Positions 33,951 to 41,186 of a stretch of DNA of 64,000 bases are shown here, piece after piece (within the stretch, counting starts at the first letter, position 1; each line of letters opens with the position of its first letter). The translations under genes were made by a program, and so were the position numbers. This DNA comes from Neisseria lisongii. Its GTDB lineage: Bacteria > Pseudomonadota > Gammaproteobacteria > Burkholderiales > Neisseriaceae. The DNA is taken from NCBI RefSeq assembly GCF_028463985.1, contig NZ_CP116766.1, positions 1,984,001-2,048,000 on the forward strand, given 5' to 3'. The notes under the pieces are model-generated. The model was given only the letters and a program-made list of their open reading frames with translations. It was not told the origin of the DNA and searched no databases.

Positions 33951-34973
33951 TCAGTTGATGGTGTAGCCTTTCAGATATTGGATACGCTCACGGGTCATGC
34001 GGGTGTCGCATTGCAGGCGCAGGTATTCGGCTTGGGGCTGGCTGTCGGCACCGGCGGCGCTTTGGGTGCAGTTGCGGCTTTTCTGCTTAATCCAGTTGCG
34101 CTGTTCTTCCACCAGCGTTTTTTGCACTTCCCGCTCCATACCGTTCCAAACGTGGTTGATTTCGCCTTCGGCCTGACGGTTTTGCTCACGGGCATCGCTC
34201 AAGTCGTCGGCATTGAGGGCGGGAACTTTCGGTTTGGCATCGTCGGGGCTGAGGATTTCGGTGTTTTCGTCCATTTCGCTGTCGGGCAGGGGTTCGTCTT
34301 CCATTTCCAAACCGGCGGCGTTGTTGTCCAAAATATCCTGCGGGTCGGCTTCGGGCGGCTCGGTGAACGGCTCGCTGCGGCTCATGCGCAGGGCTTCTTC
34401 TTTGCTGACGGCTTTGCCGTCTATCATCAGCAGGCTTTTCACGCCGTAGGGCAGCAGGGCGGCGGAAGCGTTTTGGGCAAGCTGGGCGACGGTGTTGTCT
34501 TCAAAGCGTACGCTGTCGCCTTCGGGCAGATATTGCAGGGGAACGCTGAAGCGGTTGCCGCTATAATTGAAACGGCTTCCGAGGATTTTTTGGCCGATGA
34601 TGTCGGCGATGGTGCTGCTACCGTAAATCAGCGGGCTGTTGGCGGCGGCGGTGTCGGCGATGTCGTTGGGAATGCCGACGCTCAATTCGGCGCTGCACAG
34701 GCTGCGGTTGCCGTCCTGTATGGTTTGGGCATTGTTCAGACTGATGTCGAGCTGGGTGGCGGCGGCGATGATTTTGTCGGCATCGACAAACTGGCGGCTG
34801 TCGTTGCGCATAAAGGCACGGGCTTCGCGGCGGACGGTTTCCTGAAGCTGGTCGCGTATGCTTTGAATCACGGCGGGGCTGTCGCAGGAAAGGGCGGCCG
34901 GTTGCGGTTTGTCGTCGCTGCAGGCGGCGAGTGCCAGTGTAATCAGGGGCAGGAAGATGAGTTTGCGGGACAT
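33951..34973 (-). CDS. Lipoprotein with C-terminal LprI-like (DUF1311) domain
   Basis: 340 residues. A lipoprotein signal MSRKLIFLPLITLALAACS with lipobox LAAC gives a lipidated Cys18. The middle is a low-complexity acidic linker (about 215-270: EPPEADPQDI, DSEMDENTEILSPDD). The last 70 residues resemble the LprI N-terminal/DUF1311 family of lysozyme-inhibitor-like proteins: a WNGMEREV start, LVEEQRNWIKQKSRNC, and a closing LQCDTRMTRERIQYL. A role against lysozyme is possible from family knowledge but not shown. The N-terminal half (CDSPAVIQSIRDQLQETVRR) is of unknown type. The gene stands alone, with a Correia-like element just upstream. Confidence 0.75.
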   Translation of the reverse strand: MSRKLIFLPLITLALAACSDDKPQPAALSCDSPAVIQSIRDQLQETVRREARAFMRNDSRQFVDADKIIAAATQLDISLNNAQTIQDGNRSLCSAELSVGIPNDIADTAAANSPLIYGSSTIADIIGQKILGSRFNYSGNRFSVPLQYLPEGDSVRFEDNTVAQLAQNASAALLPYGVKSLLMIDGKAVSKEEALRMSRSEPFTEPPEADPQDILDNNAAGLEMEDEPLPDSEMDENTEILSPDDAKPKVPALNADDLSDAREQNRQAEGEINHVWNGMEREVQKTLVEEQRNWIKQKSRNCTQSAAGADSQPQAEYLRLQCDTRMTRERIQYLKGYTIN

Positions 34974-34990
34974 GGCAGCTCCTTGCAGAA

Positions 34991-35103
34991 TATAGTGAAT
35001 TTAATTTGAAAGTAAGATAAGGCGGCGAGCCGCAGGCAGTATAAATAATACGGCAAGGCGAGCCAACGCTGTCATACTTTCAAATTAAATTTAATTTAGT
35101 GGA
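34991..35103. mobile_element. Correia-like MITE, terminal-repeat class TTTGAAAGTA
   Basis: TATAGTGAATTTAATTTGAAAGTA (left) pairs almost perfectly with TACTTTCAAATTAAATTTAA...TAGTGGA (right). The body is in reverse orientation (GGCGGCGAGCCGCAGGCAGTA). It lies upstream of the lipoprotein gene and may carry its promoter. Confidence 0.75.
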
Positions 35104-35124
35104 TTTTCAGACGGCTATCATAAC

Positions 35125-35166
35125 AAAAGCACTTGTAACAGTTAAGCCGCTACAAGTGCTTTTTTA
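35125..35166. terminator. Bidirectional terminator near gltS
   Basis: AAAAGCACTTGTA ... TACAAGTGCTTTTTT; a 13-bp stem with T-runs both ways, 29 bases beyond the gltS stop. Confidence 0.75.
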
Positions 35167-35194
35167 GGTTTTTGCGTTTATTAACGCTCGCCGG

Positions 35195-36424
35195 TTATTT
35201 CAGGAAATTCACAAAGCCGGAAAGAATCAGCGCATTGATGATGTCCACGAAGAACGCGCCCACCATCGGTACAATCAAAAATGCCTTGTGCGACGGGCCG
35301 AAAGTTTGGGTAACCGACTGCATATTGGCAACCGCAGTCGGCGTTGCGCCCAAGCCGAAGCCGCAATGGCCGGCGGAAACAACGGCAGCGTCGTAGTCGC
35401 GACCCATAATCACATAGGTAACAAACGTAGCGTAGATAATCATCACCACAGTTTGCACCGCCAAAATCACGGTTACCGGGCCGGCCAAACCGGTCAGTTC
35501 CCACAGTTTCAGGTTCAGCAGCGCCATAGCGAGGAACAGCGACAAGGCAGCATTGCCGAATACGTCAACCGCACGGTCGAACATATCCATTTTGAACACG
35601 GCAGTCAGAATATTGCGCAAAATCACGCCGCCGAACAGACACCATACGAATTTAGGCAGATTTAGGAACGCAGGGAAATATTCGGCATCCACGCTGTCCA
35701 TGATTTGGCCGAACACCAGACAGGCGGCAAACAAAGCCAGCGTTTCTACCGCAGAATCGGCGGTAATCAGGCGGGTTTGTTGAGCTTTTTCAAACACATT
35801 GTCGGTGCTGGCAGAGGCTTGGTCGTCCACTTTTACCGCATTTTCCACCGGTTTGCGGCCTTGGCGGTTAATCAGACGGCGTGCCACCGGGCCGCCGATC
35901 AGGCCGCCGAATACCAAGCCGAATGTTGCCGAAGCCATGCCCAAAGCAGTGGCACCGGTCAGGCCGTAGTCTTTTTCAAACGCAGGACCCCAAGCACCGG
36001 CCGTACCGTGGCCGCCGGTCAGCGTAATTGATCCGGTAATCAGACCAATCAGTGGATCCAAGCCCAACACAGAAGCCAAGCCGACACCGATCACGTCTTG
36101 GACGATAATGAATGCACCCACAACCACAGTGAAAATCACCAGCGGCAAGCCGCCCGCTTTCAGGCGGGAAAAGTCGGCACTCAAACCGATGGACGAGAAG
36201 AAAATCAGCATAAATGCGTCTTGCAGCGGTTTTTCAAATTTGAAGCTGACACCGTGGGTTTGATACAGCACAAACAGAATAATTGCTGCAATCAAACCGC
36301 CGGCCACCGGCTCAGGAATATTGAAATCACGCAGAAAACGGATTTTCTGCACCAAAAATTTGCCCAACAGCAATACCAGCGTTGCGGCAATCAGCGTGTA
36401 ATAACTATTAACTTCCCATTCCAT
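35195..36424 (-). CDS. gltS: Sodium/glutamate symporter GltS
   Basis: A 409-residue inner-membrane Na+-coupled glutamate carrier. It has two homologous halves, each with five or more hydrophobic helices. Hallmarks are IPEPVAGGLIAAIILF near residue 36, FFSSIGLSADF near 77, and the Gly-rich pore loops GSITLTGGHGTAGAW (about 131-145) and SAGHCGFGLGATPTAVANM (about 350-368). Length is normal. It stands alone with its own terminator. Confidence 0.95.
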   Translation of the reverse strand: MEWEVNSYYTLIAATLVLLLGKFLVQKIRFLRDFNIPEPVAGGLIAAIILFVLYQTHGVSFKFEKPLQDAFMLIFFSSIGLSADFSRLKAGGLPLVIFTVVVGAFIIVQDVIGVGLASVLGLDPLIGLITGSITLTGGHGTAGAWGPAFEKDYGLTGATALGMASATFGLVFGGLIGGPVARRLINRQGRKPVENAVKVDDQASASTDNVFEKAQQTRLITADSAVETLALFAACLVFGQIMDSVDAEYFPAFLNLPKFVWCLFGGVILRNILTAVFKMDMFDRAVDVFGNAALSLFLAMALLNLKLWELTGLAGPVTVILAVQTVVMIIYATFVTYVIMGRDYDAAVVSAGHCGFGLGATPTAVANMQSVTQTFGPSHKAFLIVPMVGAFFVDIINALILSGFVNFLK

Positions 36425-36590
36425 AATCGTTTTTTCCTAACAAGAGTTGATCGGTGAGAATTGTGTGCAGATATTAGGCGAAGCGGTAAGTTTTGTCAAA
36501 AAATTGTGAAATCAGACAAAAAAAGAGGGTTTTATAGTAGATTTGTTGAATTTTTGGCACACATTGTAAATCCACATTGCCGCAATAGCG

Positions 36591-36640
36591 GTTTTCGCTT
36601 TTGCTGAAACCCGCTTCATTCGTTTTCAGACGGCCTGCTT
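36591..36640. repeat. DUS-satellite copy downstream of fetE
   Basis: GCGGTTTTCGCTTTTGCTGAAACCCGCTTCATTCG followed by TTTTCAGACGGCCTGC; a diverged member of the DUS-linked satellite. Confidence 0.45.
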
Positions 36641-36642
36641 GT

Positions 36643-37401
36643 TCAAATATGATGCACAATCAGTTTTTTGCCTTGGTAGTCCAACACATCGACTTCCATA
36701 TCAAACAGATGTTTGATGTTTTCGGCGGTGAACACGGCTTCGGGCGTGCCGGTGAGGGCGACTTTGCCGTTTTTCATGGCGACGATGTGATCGGCGTAGG
36801 CGGCGGCCTGATTGATGTCGTGCAGAACGACAACGGTGGTGCGCCGGTATTCTTTGGTCAGGCGACTCAGTTGCTGCATCAGCGAGCGGGCGTAATACAT
36901 ATCGAGATTGTTGAGCGGCTCGTCAAGCAGTACATAATCGGTCTGCTGGCAAAACACCATCGCAATCATGGCACGCTGGCGCTGGCCGCCGGAAAGCTCG
37001 GTCAGATAACGTCCGGCAAACGATTGTAGTTGGAACTCTTCGAGTGCAGCGGCAACAATGCGGCGGTCGTTTTCAGACGGCCTGCCTTGGTGGTGCGGAT
37101 AACGGCCGAACATCAGCAAATCACGCACGGAAATTCGGCTCATAATGCTGTTTTCCTGCGTCAGAATCGACAACACTTTTGCCAATTCTGCAGTCGGCGT
37201 GTCGCTGATATTGCGTCCGCCGTAGCAAATGCTGCCTTGGGTCAGCGGCTGCAGGCGTGCCATAAACGAGAGCAGGGTGGATTTGCCGGCACCGTTGGGG
37301 CCGATAAGGGCGGTGATGCCGCCTTGGGGAATATCGAGGCTGACATTGTCGAGAATGCGGTTGCCGCCGATGGTATGGCTGACGTTTTTAATCGTAATCA
37401 T
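36643..37401 (-). CDS. fetE: Siderophore-iron ABC transporter ATPase
   Basis: A 252-residue ATPase of the FecE/FhuC type. Walker A GPNGAGKST lies at residues 34-42. Signature LSGGQRQRAMIAM and Walker B VLLDEPLNNLD follow, with the switch histidine in VVLHDINQAAAYADH. It begins 4 bases after fetD. It energises the FetCD permease for ferric siderophore (in gonococci, enterobactin-like catecholates) entering through FetA and FetB. Gene names follow the neisserial fet operon; substrate is inferred from homology. Confidence 0.9.
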   Translation of the reverse strand: MITIKNVSHTIGGNRILDNVSLDIPQGGITALIGPNGAGKSTLLSFMARLQPLTQGSICYGGRNISDTPTAELAKVLSILTQENSIMSRISVRDLLMFGRYPHHQGRPSENDRRIVAAALEEFQLQSFAGRYLTELSGGQRQRAMIAMVFCQQTDYVLLDEPLNNLDMYYARSLMQQLSRLTKEYRRTTVVVLHDINQAAAYADHIVAMKNGKVALTGTPEAVFTAENIKHLFDMEVDVLDYQGKKLIVHHI

Positions 37402-37405
37402 GGTT

Positions 37406-38380
37406 TCAGCGTTTTTTCCGGAAAATCAGATAAAGGAACACAAAGCCGCCGGCAAATTCGACCACTGCACTCAACACGCCCTGCATACCGAGTAGATGTT
37501 CAAACAGCGTCTGGCCGCCAATCAGCAGAATGCCGCCGATACAGAATGCCGTCGGCAGGCGGACAGCGTGTCTGACGGTCGGCGAAAAATAATTGGCAAG
37601 CGCCGCAGTGAGCAGCCCGAAAAAGCTCACCGGCCCGACCACGGCGGTGGAAACGGCAACCAACACCGCCACCCACAGCAGCAGACGCAGGCTGAGGCGG
37701 GAGTAGGCAATCCCCAGATTCACCGCCTGACTGCGGCCGAGCAGCAACACATCAAGCCGGTGGCGTTCGCGGGCGAGGGCAACGGCGCTCAATGCCGCCA
37801 CCGCCAAACCGATGCCCACCAAATCCGTGTTTAAGGTATTGAACGAAGCAAACATATTGGCTTGGGCGGCGATAAATTCTTCAGGATCAATCATGCGTTG
37901 CAGCAGAGCGGAAATGCTGCGGAAGAAAATGCCGAACACCACCCCGATTAAAATCATGCGGGTCAAATCCCGCCCGCCCTGTTTCATCAGCGTATAAAAC
38001 AGCAGCAGCGAACCGCCGAGCATCATCAATACTTCAAAACCGAATTTACCCAGAGGCGGCAGCGCCGTATAGCCGATGCCGCCGAGCGCAAATACCATCA
38101 ATGTCTGCAGAAAAATATACAGACTGTCAAAACCGAGAATCGACGGCGTAAGAATCGGATTATTGGTCAGCGTTTGAAACAAAACCGTGGACACGCTCAC
38201 CGCATACGCCGCCAGCAGCAGCGCCGCCAGCTTGGTCAGCCGCAGCGTCAGCACAAATTGCCAGTCGCCGCGGACATTGAGCGTCAGAAACAGAACACAA
38301 CAAACCACCAGCAGCGCAAACGCCGCCCACAGCGGCTTGGCACCACCGCCGAGCCATTCAGAACGATTTTCAGACGGCAT
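37406..38380 (-). CDS. fetD: Siderophore-iron ABC transporter permease (FecCD family), second
   Basis: A 324-residue FecCD/BtuC-type permease with about eight to ten hydrophobic helices (TKLAALLLAAYAVSVSTVLFQTLTNNPILTPSILG is the family's start motif). The start ATG at 38380 is the first codon of an AT-DUS: ATGCCGTCTGAA encodes MPSE. It overlaps the end of fetC by 11 bases, so translation is probably coupled to fetC. LLTAALANYFSPTVRHAVRLP near the C-terminus faces the ATPase. Confidence 0.9.
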   Translation of the reverse strand: MPSENRSEWLGGGAKPLWAAFALLVVCCVLFLTLNVRGDWQFVLTLRLTKLAALLLAAYAVSVSTVLFQTLTNNPILTPSILGFDSLYIFLQTLMVFALGGIGYTALPPLGKFGFEVLMMLGGSLLLFYTLMKQGGRDLTRMILIGVVFGIFFRSISALLQRMIDPEEFIAAQANMFASFNTLNTDLVGIGLAVAALSAVALARERHRLDVLLLGRSQAVNLGIAYSRLSLRLLLWVAVLVAVSTAVVGPVSFFGLLTAALANYFSPTVRHAVRLPTAFCIGGILLIGGQTLFEHLLGMQGVLSAVVEFAGGFVFLYLIFRKKR

Positions 38381-39344
38381 GGGCAGGCTTCCTTAACAAC
38401 AACCACAAAAACAACACCGTTCCCAATACCCCGAACACAGTCGATACCGGAATTTCAAACGGATACACAATCAAACGGCCGGCAATATCGCACAGCAACA
38501 CCAACGCCGCCCCCGTCAAAGCCACCGCCGGCAGGCTTTGGCGCAGCCGGTCGCCCATCAGACGGCTGATAATATTGGGGACAACCAGACCGATAAACGG
38601 AATATTGCCCACCGTAACCACCACCAGCGACGTAATCAGCGCCACAATCACCAAACCCGCCCACAATACCGTGCGGTAATTCAAACCCAGATTCACACTC
38701 ACCGTTTCGCCCAAACCGAGAATCGTCAGCTGATCGGCAATCAAATACGCCGCCAGCGCCAGAATCCCCGTCAGCCACAACAATTCATAACGCCCGAGCA
38801 ACACCCCCGAAAAATCGCCCTGTTGCCACACCGAAAGCATTTGCAGCATATCGTTTTCATACGCCAGAAACAGCGTTGCCGACTCAATAATCCCACCGAA
38901 AATAATCCCCACCAGCGGCACCATCAACTGCGCCGAAGGCGGCAGGCGGCGGATTAACGCCATAAACACCAACATCCCCGCCAGCGCCGCCAATGCCGAC
39001 ACCGACATCTTCACCATCAGCGCCGCTGACGGCACAAACAACGCCATCAGCAGCAGCCCCAAAGCCGCACTCTGGCTCGCCCCCACCATCGAAGGCTCAA
39101 CGAAACGGTTGCGCATCAAAATCTGCATAATCATCCCCGCCACCGCCATCGACGCACCGGTCAGCACAACCGCCAGTGTCCGAGGCAGACGGCTGACCCA
39201 CATCAGCTGCAAATCATCAGAAAATTCCAACAGCTTGCGCCACTGAAAATCCGCCACCCCGACCGACAGACTGACGGCAGACAACACCGCCAGCGCCGCC
39301 ACAGCAGCCAGATTCAAAGACAAAAGTCGCTTGGTAAACATCAT
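38370..39344 (-). CDS. fetC: Siderophore-iron ABC transporter permease (FecCD family), first
   Basis: A 324-residue FecCD-type inner-membrane permease. VSRLPRTLAVVLTGASMAVAGMIMQILMRNRFVEPSMVGASQSA is the typical second-helix and loop region; GLVVPNIISRLMGDR is the ATPase-coupling EAA-like loop. Tandem ATGs (39344, 39341) begin the gene. It is separated from fetB by 813 bp of repeats, so it may need its own promoter. Overlaps fetD. Confidence 0.9.
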   Translation of the reverse strand: MMFTKRLLSLNLAAVAALAVLSAVSLSVGVADFQWRKLLEFSDDLQLMWVSRLPRTLAVVLTGASMAVAGMIMQILMRNRFVEPSMVGASQSAALGLLLMALFVPSAALMVKMSVSALAALAGMLVFMALIRRLPPSAQLMVPLVGIIFGGIIESATLFLAYENDMLQMLSVWQQGDFSGVLLGRYELLWLTGILALAAYLIADQLTILGLGETVSVNLGLNYRTVLWAGLVIVALITSLVVVTVGNIPFIGLVVPNIISRLMGDRLRQSLPAVALTGAALVLLCDIAGRLIVYPFEIPVSTVFGVLGTVLFLWLLLRKPAHAV

Positions 39345-39419
39345 AACAGACGGGTATCCGTGGTGATTGGGGGGAAATCTTCGGGGTTGGTAAAGTGTGA
39401 TATTTTTTCGGTTAATCCA

Positions 39420-39596
39420 CTATAGTTAAAACACCGAATTTTCCATACAAAAGCAGGCGTAGGTTGAGGTTAGCGAGGCACGAGCGTAACTCAACAAAAT
39501 CTTATGTTTCAAGGTGTTTTCAATCGTGTTGGGTCTAGACCCAACCTACACCCTGTTTAAAAACCGTATGAATGATTCAGTGTATTTACTATATAT
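39420..39596. mobile_element. TATAG-ended element, second family (copy 2)
   Basis: Left TATAGTTAAAACACCGAATTTTCC and right GATTCAGTGTATTTACTATA are imperfect inverted repeats. The left end matches 16264. The cargo contains an inner inverted repeat GTAGGTTG ... GTTGGGTCTAGACCCAACCTAC. It sits inside the fet gene cluster. Confidence 0.55.
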
Positions 39597-39654
39597 TTCA
39601 CGATATTCAGTTTTTAATGATAAAACCGTCAAACCATCAATGTCCGGCAACCTT

Positions 39655-39690
39655 GTTCCCTCTCCTGTGGGAGAGGGCTAGGGAGAGGGT
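39655..39690. repeat. REP-like CCCTCTCC...GGGAGAGGG hairpin
   Basis: TTCCCTCTCCTGTGGGAGAG followed by GGCTAGGGAGAGGGT. A fragment of the same motif recurs near 39741-39755. Confidence 0.6.
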
Positions 39691-39848
39691 AAAATCTTAA
39701 CAGCTTCAGCAACAAGCAAACCGCATGGCAGAAAAGCCCTCAACGGGAGAGGGAGAAAAAGTGTAGTTGCCGAACAGTTTTGAAAACCACTTGGCAAAGT
39801 TATCTTTTCTAAATCCAACCAGCAACTTAACTCAATCCACCAACCTGT

Positions 39849-39893
39849 CCCCCGTCCCGCTGGCGGGAAGGGGTTAGGGGAAGGGTGGCACGT
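39849..39893. repeat. REP-like CCGTCCCGCTGGCGGGAAGGGG hairpin
   Basis: Nearly identical to 16369-16408, differing in GGTTAGGGG versus GGCTAGGGG. It abuts the Correia-like element at 39901. Confidence 0.65.
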
Positions 39894-39900
39894 TGCCTGA

Positions 39901-40064
39901 TATCGTGAATTTACTTTAAAAGTATTACAGCGTTGGCTCGCCCGGCTCAAAGAGAACGGTTTTTGTAACCGGATTAAACAACAATCCGGACAAAACCTGT
40001 CCCGTACTACCTGTACTGTCTGCGGCTCGCCGCCTTGTACTACTTTTAAAGTGAATCCACTACA
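39901..40064. mobile_element. Full-length Correia-like element
   Basis: 164 bp. TATCGTGAATTTACTTTAAAAGTA and TACTTTTAAAGTGAATCCACTACA are the terminal repeats. The body includes GGCTCAAAGAGAACGG, the internal segment of long neisserial Correia elements, and GTACTGTCTGCGGCTCGCC. It is the longest form in the window; the others lack the internal 50 bases. Confidence 0.8.
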
Positions 40065-40097
40065 GTAGTTTTAGCTTCTCAAAAAACCTCTTCGCTG

Positions 40098-40129
40098 ATT
40101 TTCAGACGGCCTCAATGCCGTCTGAAAAC
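40098..40129. terminator. Inverted DUS pair after fetB
   Basis: TTTTCAGACGGC-CTCAAT-GCCGTCTGAAAA, 28 bases beyond the fetB stop on the minus strand. It would stop fetAB transcription before fetC. Confidence 0.6.
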
Positions 40130-40157
40130 CAACTTCCCATTTCAATCAGGAAAAAAC

Positions 40158-41108
40158 CTACTTCGCCGCTTGAAACGCATCGGTAACCTGTTTCGCCGCA
40201 TTCAGCAATTCCTGAGCGCCGCCGGCCGCCAGATAGGTTTCCGGCACCAGATACACCACGTGGCCTTTTTTCCATGCCGTGGTTTCGGCGACCAGCGGAT
40301 TATCCAGCACATCTTTCGCCGCCGTGCCGTCTTCACCGATGGCGGCGGAGCGGTCCAAAACAAACAGCCAGTCCGGATTTTTTTCCTTAATATATTCAAA
40401 CGTTACCGGTTGGCCGTGGCTACCTTCCTTAATCGACTCGTCTGCCGCAGGCACGCCGATGTCCCGGTGCAGCCAGCCGCCCAAGCGGGATTGGGCGCCG
40501 AATGCCGACATTTTGCCGCCGTTGACCAACACCACCAAACCTTTGCCCTTGCCCTCGGCCGCCTGTTTCGCCGCCTCAAACGCCGCATCGATTTCCGCTT
40601 TCACCTGTTCCGCTTCGGCCTGTTTGCCGAAAATCTGCGCCAAAGCATCAATCCGCTCTTTGGCACTGTTTTTCAAATCGGCGGTGTCGGCCGTCATCTC
40701 AATTGTCGGCGCAATCGCATTCAACTGGTCAAACGCCTTGGCGGCACGGCTTCCGATAATAATCAGCTGCGGCTTGTAGGCATTGAGCGCTTCATAATCC
40801 GGCTCAAACAGCGTCCCCGCAGGCTGGGCGTTTTTCAGATATTCCGCCAAATAAGGCAGACGGTTTTGATTGACCGACATCCCTGTCGGCACACCCAATT
40901 TGTTTAACGTATCCAGCATACCCAAATCATAAACCGCAATCCGTTGCGGATTTTGCGGCACCGTCGCCTCGCCTCGAGTCGTGTTTACCGTCAGCGACTG
41001 CACGGCCGCCGAAGCCGCCGGTTCGGACTGCGTATGATTCTGCGGCGAACATGCCCCCAGCGCCAAAGCGCAGCAAAGTGCCAGCGAACTCAAACGTAAC
41101 ATCATCAT
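40158..41108 (-). CDS. fetB: Siderophore-iron periplasmic binding lipoprotein
   Basis: 316 residues from the ATG cluster at 41108-41100, which follows AGGAAAGGAA; the frame extends 14 codons upstream through a DUS (MRFSDG), which I reject as start. Lipobox ALGACS gives a lipidated Cys near residue 20. The mature part is a FepB/FatB-type substrate-binding protein: PQRIAVYDLGMLDTLNKLGV, YEALNAYKPQLIIIGSRAAK, and DWLFVLDRSAAIG. It probably hands ferric siderophore from FetA to FetCDE. Confidence 0.9.
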   Translation of the reverse strand: MMMLRLSSLALCCALALGACSPQNHTQSEPAASAAVQSLTVNTTRGEATVPQNPQRIAVYDLGMLDTLNKLGVPTGMSVNQNRLPYLAEYLKNAQPAGTLFEPDYEALNAYKPQLIIIGSRAAKAFDQLNAIAPTIEMTADTADLKNSAKERIDALAQIFGKQAEAEQVKAEIDAAFEAAKQAAEGKGKGLVVLVNGGKMSAFGAQSRLGGWLHRDIGVPAADESIKEGSHGQPVTFEYIKEKNPDWLFVLDRSAAIGEDGTAAKDVLDNPLVAETTAWKKGHVVYLVPETYLAAGGAQELLNAAKQVTDAFQAAK

Positions 41109-41130
41109 CTTTCCTTTCCTGATAGGGGAG

Positions 41131-41163
41131 ATGCCGTCTGAAAAACGCATTTTCAGACGGCAT
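41131..41163. terminator. Inverted AT-DUS pair between fetA and fetB
   Basis: ATGCCGTCTGAAAA-ACGCA-TTTTCAGACGGCAT lies in the 78-bp gap. It may attenuate transcription from the iron-controlled fetA promoter into fetB. Confidence 0.55.
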
Positions 41164-41186
41164 GGTTTATCGGCAAAAGCCTTAGA

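Noticed and set aside
33936..35009. A 357-codon plus-strand open frame opposite the LprI-domain lipoprotein gene
   Set aside because: The minus strand has a lipobox, domain match and good termination; the plus frame reads as a Val/Gly/Phe-rich shadow.
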